A stretch of 64,000 bases of DNA. It comes from Oppiella nova. Lineage: Eukaryota > Arthropoda > Arachnida > Sarcoptiformes > Oppiidae. Shown one piece after another: positions 47,043 to 55,608 of the stretch. Below the pieces are notes generated by a model that was not told the DNA's origin, ran no database searches, and saw only the letters and a list, made by a program, of their open reading frames with translations. Location of the stretch: the NCBI GenBank assembly GCA_905397405.1, contig CAJPVJ010000001.1, positions 186,001-250,000 on the forward strand, in the 5' to 3' direction. The position numbers and the translations under genes are program-made. Position 1 is the stretch's first letter; each line of letters opens with the position of its first letter.

Positions 47043-48389
47043 ATGAATTCCATTATCCAAATGGACACAGAATCACACCAATCTTTATCAAGCTTTGGTT
47101 TTTTCGACATATACCACAAAAACAGTTTTAAGCAGGAGCCAAGAACAACTTGGATTGATGGTTGGAAAATTGAGTATATGGCGATCGCAGATCCACGAAC
47201 AATTCACAATACACCGATTGTGATTGTGGGCGGAGCGTTCCAAAACTTTAACTCATATAAGTATTGTGTTGAGCAGTTCTTTGAAAGTGGCCCAGTCATT
47301 TTGATTGATTTACCCTCTATGGGCGCCAATCAACAAATCACCAATATCGACTCTGGTTTATCTGCGGGGACATTAGAATTACCTGATCTTTCTCGTATGT
47401 TGGGGCAGTGGCTTGATATTGTGGCGATTGAAAAGGTTGCCGTGGTGGGGATTTCTTTAGGTTCTGTGATTGCTTCATTTTTTGTTGATCAACGCCCTGA
47501 ACTGGTCGAAAAAATGATCTTGATGGGGGTGATGCAAGAAACCCGTAAAAGCTGGCGCATGCTGTTAGAAGAATCATTGATGTTGATGAAAGAGCAACGT
47601 ATGGGCGAGTTTGGTCAGGCCGTGATTTTGTATTTAGTCAATCATGCCAAGCTTGATAAAACGCGCATGTCGCCCACAGCCAAAAGATTGTTCTTTAAGC
47701 AAATGGCTGAGTTTTCAAATACTGAACAAGAACGTTATGAAATCAATTGTAATCGTCTATTACGCTTAAGCCATGTACCGGTTCCTCAAGTGAATACACT
47801 GGTGGCATGTGGTCAATACGACAGTTTTACCTTACCTCATGAAAATGCAAACTTTGCTTTGCAATGCCCAGATATGCAGTTTGCAATGATTGCCAATGCC
47901 GATCATGTTCCACAATTACAACGTCGTAAAGAAACCATGACTTTATTCACCACTTACTTAAAGGGTGGGTCGATCCAAGGACTGGATGGTATTGTCAATT
48001 TCACACGGGAACAAATGCAGCATATAGAGCGTCGTGGTGAAAATCGTATTCAAGTGCTTGATCCACATCGTCAGTTGACACATCGCCATTCAAATAAAGT
48101 GATTCAGGTTGACGTGGTTGATTTAAATTACTTTGGTTTATTGATGCGTTTTGATCATCAACAAGATTTAGCTTTTGTAAATCAACATACCCGTGATTTG
48201 GCTTTAAATTTAAGTGATGATGAAGGTGAGTTTGCGATTGAATGTTTGATTTTTGAAACCTCTGCAGCTGGTGTTCGCGCACTATTTAAGCATGGTAGCT
48301 TTGAAAATGCAGATCGCTTATTACGGTTTATTGCACGCCAGACTCAAGCAGTGCAGTTATGTATAGCGCAAGAAGGCGCGGTGGCTTAA
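47043..48389 (+). CDS. Alpha/beta hydrolase with C-terminal PilZ-like domain
   Basis: A 448-residue soluble protein. Residues about 50-320 form an alpha/beta hydrolase: 'TPIVIVGGAFQNFNSYKYCVEQFFESGPVILIDLPSMG', nucleophile elbow 'VVGISLGSVIASFF' with Ser138, and a late 'ANADHVPQLQRR' supplying the likely catalytic His. The last about 125 residues are a different, strand-rich domain. There I see Arg331-x3-Arg335 ('RGENR') and, 24 residues on, Asp360-Leu-Asn362-Tyr-Phe-Gly365, close to the PilZ pattern RxxxR...(D/N)xSxxG with Asn for Ser. If this is PilZ, cyclic-di-GMP could control the hydrolase; this is inference. The ATG at 47043 has an excellent GGAGGAAGG site; 18 extra in-frame codons upstream do not. 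The substrate is unknown. Confidence 0.75.
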   Translation: MNSIIQMDTESHQSLSSFGFFDIYHKNSFKQEPRTTWIDGWKIEYMAIADPRTIHNTPIVIVGGAFQNFNSYKYCVEQFFESGPVILIDLPSMGANQQITNIDSGLSAGTLELPDLSRMLGQWLDIVAIEKVAVVGISLGSVIASFFVDQRPELVEKMILMGVMQETRKSWRMLLEESLMLMKEQRMGEFGQAVILYLVNHAKLDKTRMSPTAKRLFFKQMAEFSNTEQERYEINCNRLLRLSHVPVPQVNTLVACGQYDSFTLPHENANFALQCPDMQFAMIANADHVPQLQRRKETMTLFTTYLKGGSIQGLDGIVNFTREQMQHIERRGENRIQVLDPHRQLTHRHSNKVIQVDVVDLNYFGLLMRFDHQQDLAFVNQHTRDLALNLSDDEGEFAIECLIFETSAAGVRALFKHGSFENADRLLRFIARQTQAVQLCIAQEGAVA

Positions 48390-48411
48390 GCTTTTGATAT
48401 ATTGATCTGTT

Positions 48412-48442
48412 AAAAAACCAGTCTTTTTGGACTGGTTTTTTT
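48412..48442. terminator. Terminator after the hydrolase gene
   Basis: AAAAAACCAGTC / GGACTGGTTTTTT-type stem with a TTTT loop and a T7 tract on the plus strand. Confidence 0.92.
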
Positions 48443-48509
48443 ATTTCTAAGAATTGAAGTATTTAAATCTCGAAGTGTTTACGTTTCGAAATATCAATAA
48501 ATGATTACT

Positions 48510-49355
48510 TTAGCGTTGTGCATCAATCATCCACACCAAATCACCTAGATGTTCTTCAGTATTGTATTCAGTTGAATCTGTATTGAAATAGACACGGGGC
48601 TGAATCACTTCAACTTTTTGAAAACCAGCTTGGTAGATAAAATTTCTGACTTGTTCTGGTGTGACAAAGTGAAAAGTAAAAGCACTTCGTGACATGACTT
48701 TTAACAGCTTGCTGCTGTTCCAAATCACTTTTGCCAATTTATTTTTTACCGGTTCAGGGTAAAGGTCGGTGAGATAATGCAGACTGTTAAAGTCTTGCCC
48801 ATAATGGGCAATCGATTGAATCAATTGTTGTAACAGTTCTTTAGTGAAGTAGTTAATTAAACCTTCACTGATCACGACAAGTGGTCGTTGTAGATCAAAT
48901 ACTTCAAAGGCTTTTTTAAAATCCTCTGTAAATAAGTCAACAGACAACACATCTGGGCTATTGTGATCAATTTGCTTAAGCGCCGTTTGCTTGGTTTTTG
49001 CCATATCGGGTAAATCTAATTCACGATAATCAATCAAGGGATAATGTTGCCTAAACCACCAGCCTCTTGGTGACAGTCCAGCGGCTATTTCCAATACTTG
49101 TAAGTCAGGAGACTGTTCAATCAGTTCAGCTAAACGCTCATCCAACATGGTATGACGTTGCTTGAGTGTGGTACGCATACTGCCACCGACATATTTTTCT
49201 CCCCAACTTTCTATTGGGTGGGCAATCATAGCCAAAGTTTTACCTTTGGATGTGGCGAATAAGGGATGAGAAATGCCCATTTGATACCAAATATAGCCTG
49301 TGTAATGGGCTGTAAATGAAATATGGCGGTGCTTGGAAAGTTGCTGGTCTGACAT
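48510..49355 (-). CDS. LCM-type SAM-dependent methyltransferase
   Basis: A 281-residue soluble protein. 'LQVLEIAAGLSPRGWWFRQHYPLIDYRELDLPDMAKTK' is the leucine-carboxyl-methyltransferase-like (LCM) version of motif I, where the usual DLGCG is replaced by EIAAG; 'RPLVVISEGLINYFTKELLQQLIQSIAHYG' is the second family signature. LCM-family bacterial proteins methylate small carboxylates or unknown acids. The substrate cannot be read. It has no obvious operon partner. Confidence 0.82.
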   Translation of the reverse strand: MSDQQLSKHRHISFTAHYTGYIWYQMGISHPLFATSKGKTLAMIAHPIESWGEKYVGGSMRTTLKQRHTMLDERLAELIEQSPDLQVLEIAAGLSPRGWWFRQHYPLIDYRELDLPDMAKTKQTALKQIDHNSPDVLSVDLFTEDFKKAFEVFDLQRPLVVISEGLINYFTKELLQQLIQSIAHYGQDFNSLHYLTDLYPEPVKNKLAKVIWNSSKLLKVMSRSAFTFHFVTPEQVRNFIYQAGFQKVEVIQPRVYFNTDSTEYNTEEHLGDLVWMIDAQR

Positions 49356-49455
49356 AGTTATCCTTAACTTTTATTTTTTCTAATGGGGCATGATGAAAAG
49401 CAATTAAAACACGACTAAAAATTTAATTTTGCTTCGTCGTCTTTTTTTGATCCTT

Positions 49456-49545
49456 TGCAACCCTCCTGTTGAAAGGAGAATAGCTTAAATCTCTTTAATC
49501 ATTAAAGGCTTAAGGTTTGCCCCCGCTTGTCATCAAGAGGGGCAG
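49456..49545. repeat. Cluster of two intergenic palindromes
   Basis: CTCCT...AGGAG near 49462-49477, and GCCCC...GGGGC near 49519-49543, sit between the LCM methyltransferase and nagZ genes. Both are GC-rich islands in AT-rich spacer and lack a T-tract. The first resembles the hairpins at 5463 and 16299. Confidence 0.5.
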
Positions 49546-49595
49546 GGAAATTGAGTCATTTAGCGCAATATCCTAAGGATATCTCTCTATTGGTT

Positions 49596-50615
49596 TTAAA
49601 GTGAATTTTTAAATTCTTCAATGACTTTTTTGACAGCTTGCCATTCATGTCCAAGATCAAATGTTTCATCAATACTGATCTGAGGAATTTTGCCACGCAT
49701 ACGTTCTAAACGTGCTTGATTTGGCAAAGGTAGGTTTGCGATCCCAGCCAATGCAATACATGCCGATTCACGGTTATTGCACACCAAGCCCATATCACAA
49801 CCTGCGTCGAGGGCAGCACGGATACGTGCATCTGCTCCACCTGCAACACAAGCTGCTTGCATGCTTAAATCATCCGAGAATAACACACCATCAAATTGAA
49901 GTTCTTGGCGTAAAATCGTTTGAATCCAGTAAGGTGAAAAACCAGCAGGATTTGGATCTACTTTTTCATATATGACATGTGCAGGCATAAGTGCATCCAG
50001 CTGGGTTTTTAGCTGAATAAAACTTTGCATATCCTTGTTATAAATGTCTTGGTATTCACGTGGATCAATTGCTGCAGCAACATGAGAATCTGCTTTCACA
50101 GAACCATGCCCAGGAAAGTGTTTTCCTGTGGTTGCCATACCCGCACGTTGCATTCCTTTCATAAATGCGCTGGCAGGTGGCACAATATCTTGTACATTTT
50201 TTGCAAAGGCACGATCGCCAATCACATCACTAATGTCATTCAGATCTAAAACAGGTGCAAAACTAAAATCAATCCCCACTGCAAGCACTTCAATTGCCAT
50301 GAGCCAACCACATTGTTCAGCCAGGGTTAAGGCTTTTTCAGGTTGAGTTAAGTAAAGCTCACCAAAATGCCCCATGGCTGGTAGTAGGGTAAAACCTTGT
50401 TTTAGGCGTTGTACTCGTCCACCTTCTTGATCAACGGCAATAAGAATGTCGGGGCGAATTTGGCGCATATGATCGGTTAAAGCGCGAACTTGAGCGGGTG
50501 ATTCTATATTTCTTGAAAATAAAATCATGCCACCGACTTGCGGAGTTTGTAATAGTTCAATATCTTCTTGAGTAAGTTCTGTGCCTGCAATATCAAGCAT
50601 CAATGCGCCGATCAT
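49596..50615 (-). CDS. nagZ: Beta-N-acetylhexosaminidase (peptidoglycan recycling)
   Basis: A 339-residue cytoplasmic glycoside hydrolase family 3 enzyme that removes GlcNAc from muropeptides during cell-wall recycling; its product can feed AmpR-type beta-lactamase induction in other bacteria. Motifs: 'VGGMILFSRNIESP', 'ILIAVDQEGGRVQRLKQGFTLLPAMGHFG', the catalytic loop 'TGKHFPGHGSVKADSHVAA' (Asp/His general acid) and the nucleophile in 'GVLFSDDLSMQAA'. It is divergent from prc. Confidence 0.96.
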   Translation of the reverse strand: MIGALMLDIAGTELTQEDIELLQTPQVGGMILFSRNIESPAQVRALTDHMRQIRPDILIAVDQEGGRVQRLKQGFTLLPAMGHFGELYLTQPEKALTLAEQCGWLMAIEVLAVGIDFSFAPVLDLNDISDVIGDRAFAKNVQDIVPPASAFMKGMQRAGMATTGKHFPGHGSVKADSHVAAAIDPREYQDIYNKDMQSFIQLKTQLDALMPAHVIYEKVDPNPAGFSPYWIQTILRQELQFDGVLFSDDLSMQAACVAGGADARIRAALDAGCDMGLVCNNRESACIALAGIANLPLPNQARLERMRGKIPQISIDETFDLGHEWQAVKKVIEEFKNSL

Positions 50616-50811
50616 AGGAATCCACGGTTGTATTTATATAAACTGGGAAACAATACCCGATTTCTGCAATGATTTGCTACACTTACTCAGTACAGATTAT
50701 GCTAAAACTACACAACATAAACAGATAAAGTCGTTTAAGATATTGAAACTGTTGAGTTCAGATTGAAAAACGATATAGAAATTGGAAAACCCAAGGAAGT
50801 ATTAAGAATTT

Positions 50812-52995
50812 ATGAAAATTCAAACTCTCGCTTGCGCTATAGCACTTGCAACAGGTGGTTTATTCTTTACTCATACCATCAATCAGGCAATGGCGGAAAC
50901 CAATGCTACAAACGTGTCTCAATCGATTCATCCTTCACAAGATCAAGCCTTAGTGACACGTCAACTTGCAACATTGATTGACCGTCAGCATTATTTGAAT
51001 ATGCGTTTAGATGCAAATACATCAAATCGTATTCTAGACATGTATATTGATAGCCTTGATCCAGAGCACACCTTATTTTTAGCTTCAGAAATTGAACAAT
51101 ATAAAAAACAATATGGTGCAACACTCGGCGCAAAATTAAAAGCAGGCGATTTGTCTGGCCCATTTGCGATTCATGCGCATTATCGTGCACGTTTAAAAGA
51201 ATTTTATGAATTTGAATTGGCTGAACTTAAAAAGACACAGAACTTAAATCAGCCAAATGAATTTATTGATGCAGATCGTGAGAAAGCTGAGTTCTTTGCC
51301 AGCAAAGCCGAGTTGCAAAACTATTGGCGTAAGATGCTGGTGTCGCAATTAATCAATCTCACTATTGCTAAGCAAGAAGATCAAGCCAAACAAAAAGCAT
51401 TAAAAGATGATCCAACATTGGCTAATGGTCAAGATTTGGCAGCGTCAGAAGATCTTACACCTGTTCAAACACTTACCAAGCGTTATACCCGCCAACTAGA
51501 GCGTATCGGTAGAACCAAGAGTGATGACGTACTGGAACGTATCCTCAATGCAATGACCTTGACCTACGATCCACACAGCAATTATTTCCCACCTGTTGAT
51601 GCTATGGAGTTGAATCGTCAAACCACCTTACAACTTGAAGGTATCGGTGTTTCTATTCGCCCTGAGCGTGGTAATGAAGACTATACCAAGATTGAAACCA
51701 TTGTAGATGGTGGGCCTGCAAGTAAGACCGGACAGGTCAAATCTGGTGATCGCATTATTGGCGTTGCACAAGATGGCAATAAAATGGTCGACGTGATTGG
51801 TTGGCCAAGTTCTGAAATTGTTGGCTTGATTCGTGGTAAACGTGGCACCAAGGTGTCAGTGAAATTGTTGGCTGCGGGCGCTTCTATGAGCCAAGCACGA
51901 GTTGTGACCATTACTCGTGATGTGATTCAAGAAGAAGATGCCGGTGTGCGTTCACGTACTGTAGAGCTAACACGTGATGGTAAAAAACATAAGTTTGGTG
52001 TTTTAGAAATCCCATCTTTCTATCTGAACTATCGCGCACGTCGTGCAGGGACTGAATACCGTTCTGTTTCAGAAGATACCAATAAAGCATTGAAGTCACT
52101 TGCAGCACAAAATGTTGAAGGGATTATTATTGATTTGCGTAATAACCCCGGTGGTTCTTTAGAAGAAGTTGCCAAAATGATTGGGCAAGTGATTAAAGAA
52201 GGCCCAGTGGTTCAAATCCGTGATGGTAACGGCAATGTGAGTGTGTTTGAAGACACTGATGGTGGTGCGCAAACTTATTCAGGTCCTTTGGCTGTTTTGG
52301 TTAACTTAGCATCTGCTTCTGCCAGTGAAATTTACTCTGCTGCCTTACAAGATTACGATCGTGCTGTAATTTTAGGAAGTACGACCACGGGTAAAGGGAC
52401 TGCGCAAGTTCAATTGGATAGTCTTGCCTATGGTCAAGCAACCTTAACGCAACGTAAATTCTACCGTGTGACTGGTGGTAGCACCCAAAACAAAGGTGTG
52501 ATTCCAGATATCAAACTGGTGGATATTTATGATGAAGAGTTTGGTGAGCGTAAAGCTAAAAATGCTTTGAAATGGGATACGATTCCAACTGCACCGTTTA
52601 AACGTGAAGGTTCAATTCAACCATATGTGGCACAGCTTGGTGAAAAATCAAAAGTTCGTGCGGCAGGCGATCCACAGTTCCAATACCTAGAGACACGTAA
52701 AGCGATTGCTCAAGAAACCAAGGATCAAAAACGAATCTCTTTAGATATTGATAAACGTAAAGCAGATTTGGTGGCGCTTGAAGCAAGAACATTGGCTGCA
52801 GAGAACAAACGTCGCAATGAAACAGGATTAAAGCCATATTCAAATTGGGAAAGTTACCAAGCAAGTTTGGATGCCTTGGCTGAATCGAGAGCAAAAATGA
52901 AGGTAAACCAACGTCCGTCATTGCCTGAGGAAGAGACCTTTGTGAATGAGGCTGCCAATGTTCTGTTAGATTTGGCACATCTAACAAGTAAATAA
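50812..52995 (+). CDS. prc: Carboxy-terminal (tail-specific) processing protease
   Basis: A 727-residue periplasmic S41 protease with signal peptide 'MKIQTLACAIALATGGLFFTHTINQAMA'. Domain order: an N-terminal helical region, a PDZ domain (about residues 245-330, 'LQLEGIGVSIRPERGNEDYTKIETIVDGGPASKTGQVKSGDRIIGVAQ'), the catalytic core 'GIIIDLRNNPGGSLEEVAKMIG' with Ser/Lys dyad in 'LASASASEIYSAALQDYDRAVILGSTTTGKGTAQ', and a C-terminal DUF3340-type region. It trims or degrades periplasmic proteins such as cell-wall hydrolases and lipoproteins. It is divergent from nagZ, another cell-wall gene. Shine-Dalgarno spacing is long. Confidence 0.96.
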   Translation: MKIQTLACAIALATGGLFFTHTINQAMAETNATNVSQSIHPSQDQALVTRQLATLIDRQHYLNMRLDANTSNRILDMYIDSLDPEHTLFLASEIEQYKKQYGATLGAKLKAGDLSGPFAIHAHYRARLKEFYEFELAELKKTQNLNQPNEFIDADREKAEFFASKAELQNYWRKMLVSQLINLTIAKQEDQAKQKALKDDPTLANGQDLAASEDLTPVQTLTKRYTRQLERIGRTKSDDVLERILNAMTLTYDPHSNYFPPVDAMELNRQTTLQLEGIGVSIRPERGNEDYTKIETIVDGGPASKTGQVKSGDRIIGVAQDGNKMVDVIGWPSSEIVGLIRGKRGTKVSVKLLAAGASMSQARVVTITRDVIQEEDAGVRSRTVELTRDGKKHKFGVLEIPSFYLNYRARRAGTEYRSVSEDTNKALKSLAAQNVEGIIIDLRNNPGGSLEEVAKMIGQVIKEGPVVQIRDGNGNVSVFEDTDGGAQTYSGPLAVLVNLASASASEIYSAALQDYDRAVILGSTTTGKGTAQVQLDSLAYGQATLTQRKFYRVTGGSTQNKGVIPDIKLVDIYDEEFGERKAKNALKWDTIPTAPFKREGSIQPYVAQLGEKSKVRAAGDPQFQYLETRKAIAQETKDQKRISLDIDKRKADLVALEARTLAAENKRRNETGLKPYSNWESYQASLDALAESRAKMKVNQRPSLPEEETFVNEAANVLLDLAHLTSK

Positions 52996-53017
52996 CTAAA
53001 AATTCTATTTAGGTAAA

Positions 53018-53049
53018 ATAAAAAAGCATATCTCGGATATGCTTTTTTT
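53018..53049 (+). terminator. Terminator of prc
   Basis: A perfect stem AAAAAAGCATATC / GATATGCTTTTTT with a TCG loop. Confidence 0.93.
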
Positions 53050-53205
53050 ATTTCGATTCAAAAAATAACTTGACGTTCAATAGGATAGTGATATTTTAAG
53101 TAAAACGAACGTTCTTTAAAAAAGGTGAACCTTCTCGCAATTTTGCGTTGTATATATAGAGGTTGCTTATAACAAAAATAGGTTCATTACTGGAAGTAAA
53201 TTTTT

Positions 53206-55281
53206 ATGAGTTATATGAGTTATGATAGTAATCTCGTAATAGGTTCTGCATGTATTGCAGTTATCATCTGTTACGTAGCTATTTCATTAGAACAACTCAT
53301 ATTTACCCAACATACTCCTCGTCTACAGAAAATTATCTTGTGTTTAAGTGGCATGGTTTTTGGCTTCGCCATTTGGGCAATGCACTTTGTCGGAATGTTG
53401 GCTTGTGATCTACCACAAGGTTATTCCTTTGATCTAACATTAACCGTGATTTCCTATATTATTGCCGCATTGGCTTCGACTTTTGCGATATGGTTGACCA
53501 CTCAAGAGACCTTGCCGATTGTACGGTTGATTTTAGGTGGATTGTTGATGGGGCTGGGAATTTCAGGGATGCATTATATTGGCATGCTGGGGTTAACTAT
53601 CCCAAATCAACAAGTTGATTATGATGCTATTTTGGTGATGCTCTCTGTCATCATTGCGATTAGTGGTTCTGGCTTGTCTTTCTGGCTCGCATTTAAATAT
53701 AAGAATTCTTTTAACCATAAGATGCTTTATAAAATTGCTGTATCGATAATGATCGCTCTCAGTATTGTGGGAATGCATTATATCGGTATGGCAGCAGCAA
53801 CGATCTCATCGGTGCATGACCATCATTTTGGAAGTCAATTACACGAAGGGCAAGGTATTTTATTGTTTACCATTATTTTTGTAGCGAGTTTAATACTTGT
53901 TTCTGCTTTTTGTGTGGCGATTTTAGAACGAAGATTAGAAGAACGTAGTTTACAGTTATTACAAGCCAATAAAGAGCTTGAAGACTTAGCACTTCAAGAC
54001 AATTTGACTAAACTTCCAAACCGATTATTCCTTGTTGAATATACTGATGCTTTATTTTTAGATTATAAGGATATACCGTCTAAAATTGCTTTTATTTATA
54101 TTGATCTAGACCGCTTTAAATCAGTTAATGATGCATTTGGTCATCATATCGGTGATGAGCTTCTGGTTAAACTCGCCCAGCGTTTATATCCTTTACTTAA
54201 GGATGGGCAAAGACTCACCCGTATTGGTGGAGATGAGTTTATTCTGATTCTTGAAGACTCTAATCGTAATGAAGCTGAAGCGATTGCCGAATTATTCTTA
54301 CAAAAAATACAAGATGGTTTTCAAATCTCAGGTAAAGAAATCAATATTTCTGCCAGTATTGGCATCGTATTTTTCCCTGACCATGGGCAGAACTTACAAG
54401 ACTTATTGATCAATGCTGACTCCGCCATGATGCAATCTAAAGAGCAGGGGCGTAACACTTTTAGTGTTTATAGCAGTTCATTAGACCAACAACATCAAAG
54501 CCGAAGTCAATCTAAACTCATTAACGATTTATATAAAGCAGTAGAAGAACAACAATTTATTCTATTTTATCAACCTAAATTCACAGCCGACTACCAAATT
54601 TGTGGGGTAGAGGCTTTAATCCGTTGGAAGCATCCAACCCTAGGTTTATTAGCCCCGAGTATGTTTATTGATGGTGCTGAGCAAACGGGGCTGATTATTC
54701 GTATGGGCTATTGGGCCTTAGAGAAAGCATGTAAGCAAATTCAAGAATGGGAAGATAAAAAATATGCTTTTGGTCCCATCGCTGTAAATCTTTCAGCTGT
54801 ACAATTTGAACATAAACATTTGATCGAAACTTTAGAAAAATTGATTCAAAAATACCATGTCAAAAATGGTAATTTAATTATTGAAATTACTGAATCTACA
54901 GCGATGCATCATATAGATGACAGTATTCAAACCTTTGAGAAATTAAGAAATTTAGGTATCCGACTGGCAATTGATGATTTTGGAACGGGGCATTCGAGTT
55001 TCTTGTATTTAAAAGATTTACCAGTAGATGAATTAAAAATAGATCGAGAATTTATCCGTAATTTGTGTGAAGGTTCAAAAGAACAAATCATTTTAGAAAG
55101 TATTATTCATTTGGCGATTCGTTTGGGTCTGGTGGTGACGGCAGAAGGCGTTGAAACTGAACAGCAGGCGCAGATTCTTAAACGTTTAGGTTGCCAGCAA
55201 TTACAAGGTTATTTGTTAGGAATGCCGCTACCTGTAGACCGTTTGGAAACCAATTATAGTATGGTTAAAGCCATACCTTAA
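53206..55281 (+). CDS. MHYT-GGDEF-EAL cyclic-di-GMP signalling protein
   Basis: A 691-residue inner-membrane protein. Residues 1-245 hold seven hydrophobic helices with three MHYT-type motifs ('MHFVGM' at 59-64, then 'MHYIGM' twice), a sensor proposed to bind copper and respond to O2, CO or NO. A GGDEF domain (about 265-430) has an intact 'RIGGDEFILIL' and 'FVEYTDALF... IYIDLDRFKSVNDAFGHHIGDELL'. An EAL domain (about 445-685) keeps 'GVEALIRWKHPTLG', 'VNLSAVQFEH', 'IEITEST' and 'IDDFGTGHSSFLYLKDLPVDELKIDREFI'. Both catalytic signatures are intact, so it could make and break cyclic-di-GMP. The net direction cannot be read from sequence. Confidence 0.93.
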   Translation: MSYMSYDSNLVIGSACIAVIICYVAISLEQLIFTQHTPRLQKIILCLSGMVFGFAIWAMHFVGMLACDLPQGYSFDLTLTVISYIIAALASTFAIWLTTQETLPIVRLILGGLLMGLGISGMHYIGMLGLTIPNQQVDYDAILVMLSVIIAISGSGLSFWLAFKYKNSFNHKMLYKIAVSIMIALSIVGMHYIGMAAATISSVHDHHFGSQLHEGQGILLFTIIFVASLILVSAFCVAILERRLEERSLQLLQANKELEDLALQDNLTKLPNRLFLVEYTDALFLDYKDIPSKIAFIYIDLDRFKSVNDAFGHHIGDELLVKLAQRLYPLLKDGQRLTRIGGDEFILILEDSNRNEAEAIAELFLQKIQDGFQISGKEINISASIGIVFFPDHGQNLQDLLINADSAMMQSKEQGRNTFSVYSSSLDQQHQSRSQSKLINDLYKAVEEQQFILFYQPKFTADYQICGVEALIRWKHPTLGLLAPSMFIDGAEQTGLIIRMGYWALEKACKQIQEWEDKKYAFGPIAVNLSAVQFEHKHLIETLEKLIQKYHVKNGNLIIEITESTAMHHIDDSIQTFEKLRNLGIRLAIDDFGTGHSSFLYLKDLPVDELKIDREFIRNLCEGSKEQIILESIIHLAIRLGLVVTAEGVETEQQAQILKRLGCQQLQGYLLGMPLPVDRLETNYSMVKAIP

Positions 55282-55608
55282 ATATAAAAATATTCAGCAA
55301 GCTAAAGACTTACTACTATCATTCAAAAGAGGTTTAAGCTGAGCTTAATCGCGTTTTACTTAACCATCATCACTGTATATTGAGATCTACGTTGATCTTT
55401 AAAACGATTTGCTTATCGTCCGTATCGCTCATCCTCTTTCTAGCATTTTTGCTATGCCTGCGCGATCAAAGTGCTTAATCATATAGCAACAATCGTTAAA
55501 AACGACGCTAAATCTGATACAATATCGCCAATTTTTGAATTCCCATTTTCCAGTTCAAGTACATATTTATAAATGTGTACATAACTGTGTACATATTGTA
55601 GATTTTTT
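55282..55608. other. Gene-free region upstream of prfC with direct repeats
   Basis: About 330 bases with no credible gene. Two exact 9-base copies of GTGTACATA (55575-55583 and 55587-55595) lie 12 bases apart, and a GTACATAT lies at 55559-55566, just before the prfC start. They may be operator half-sites or promoter elements. The prfC start has no clear Shine-Dalgarno. Confidence 0.5.
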
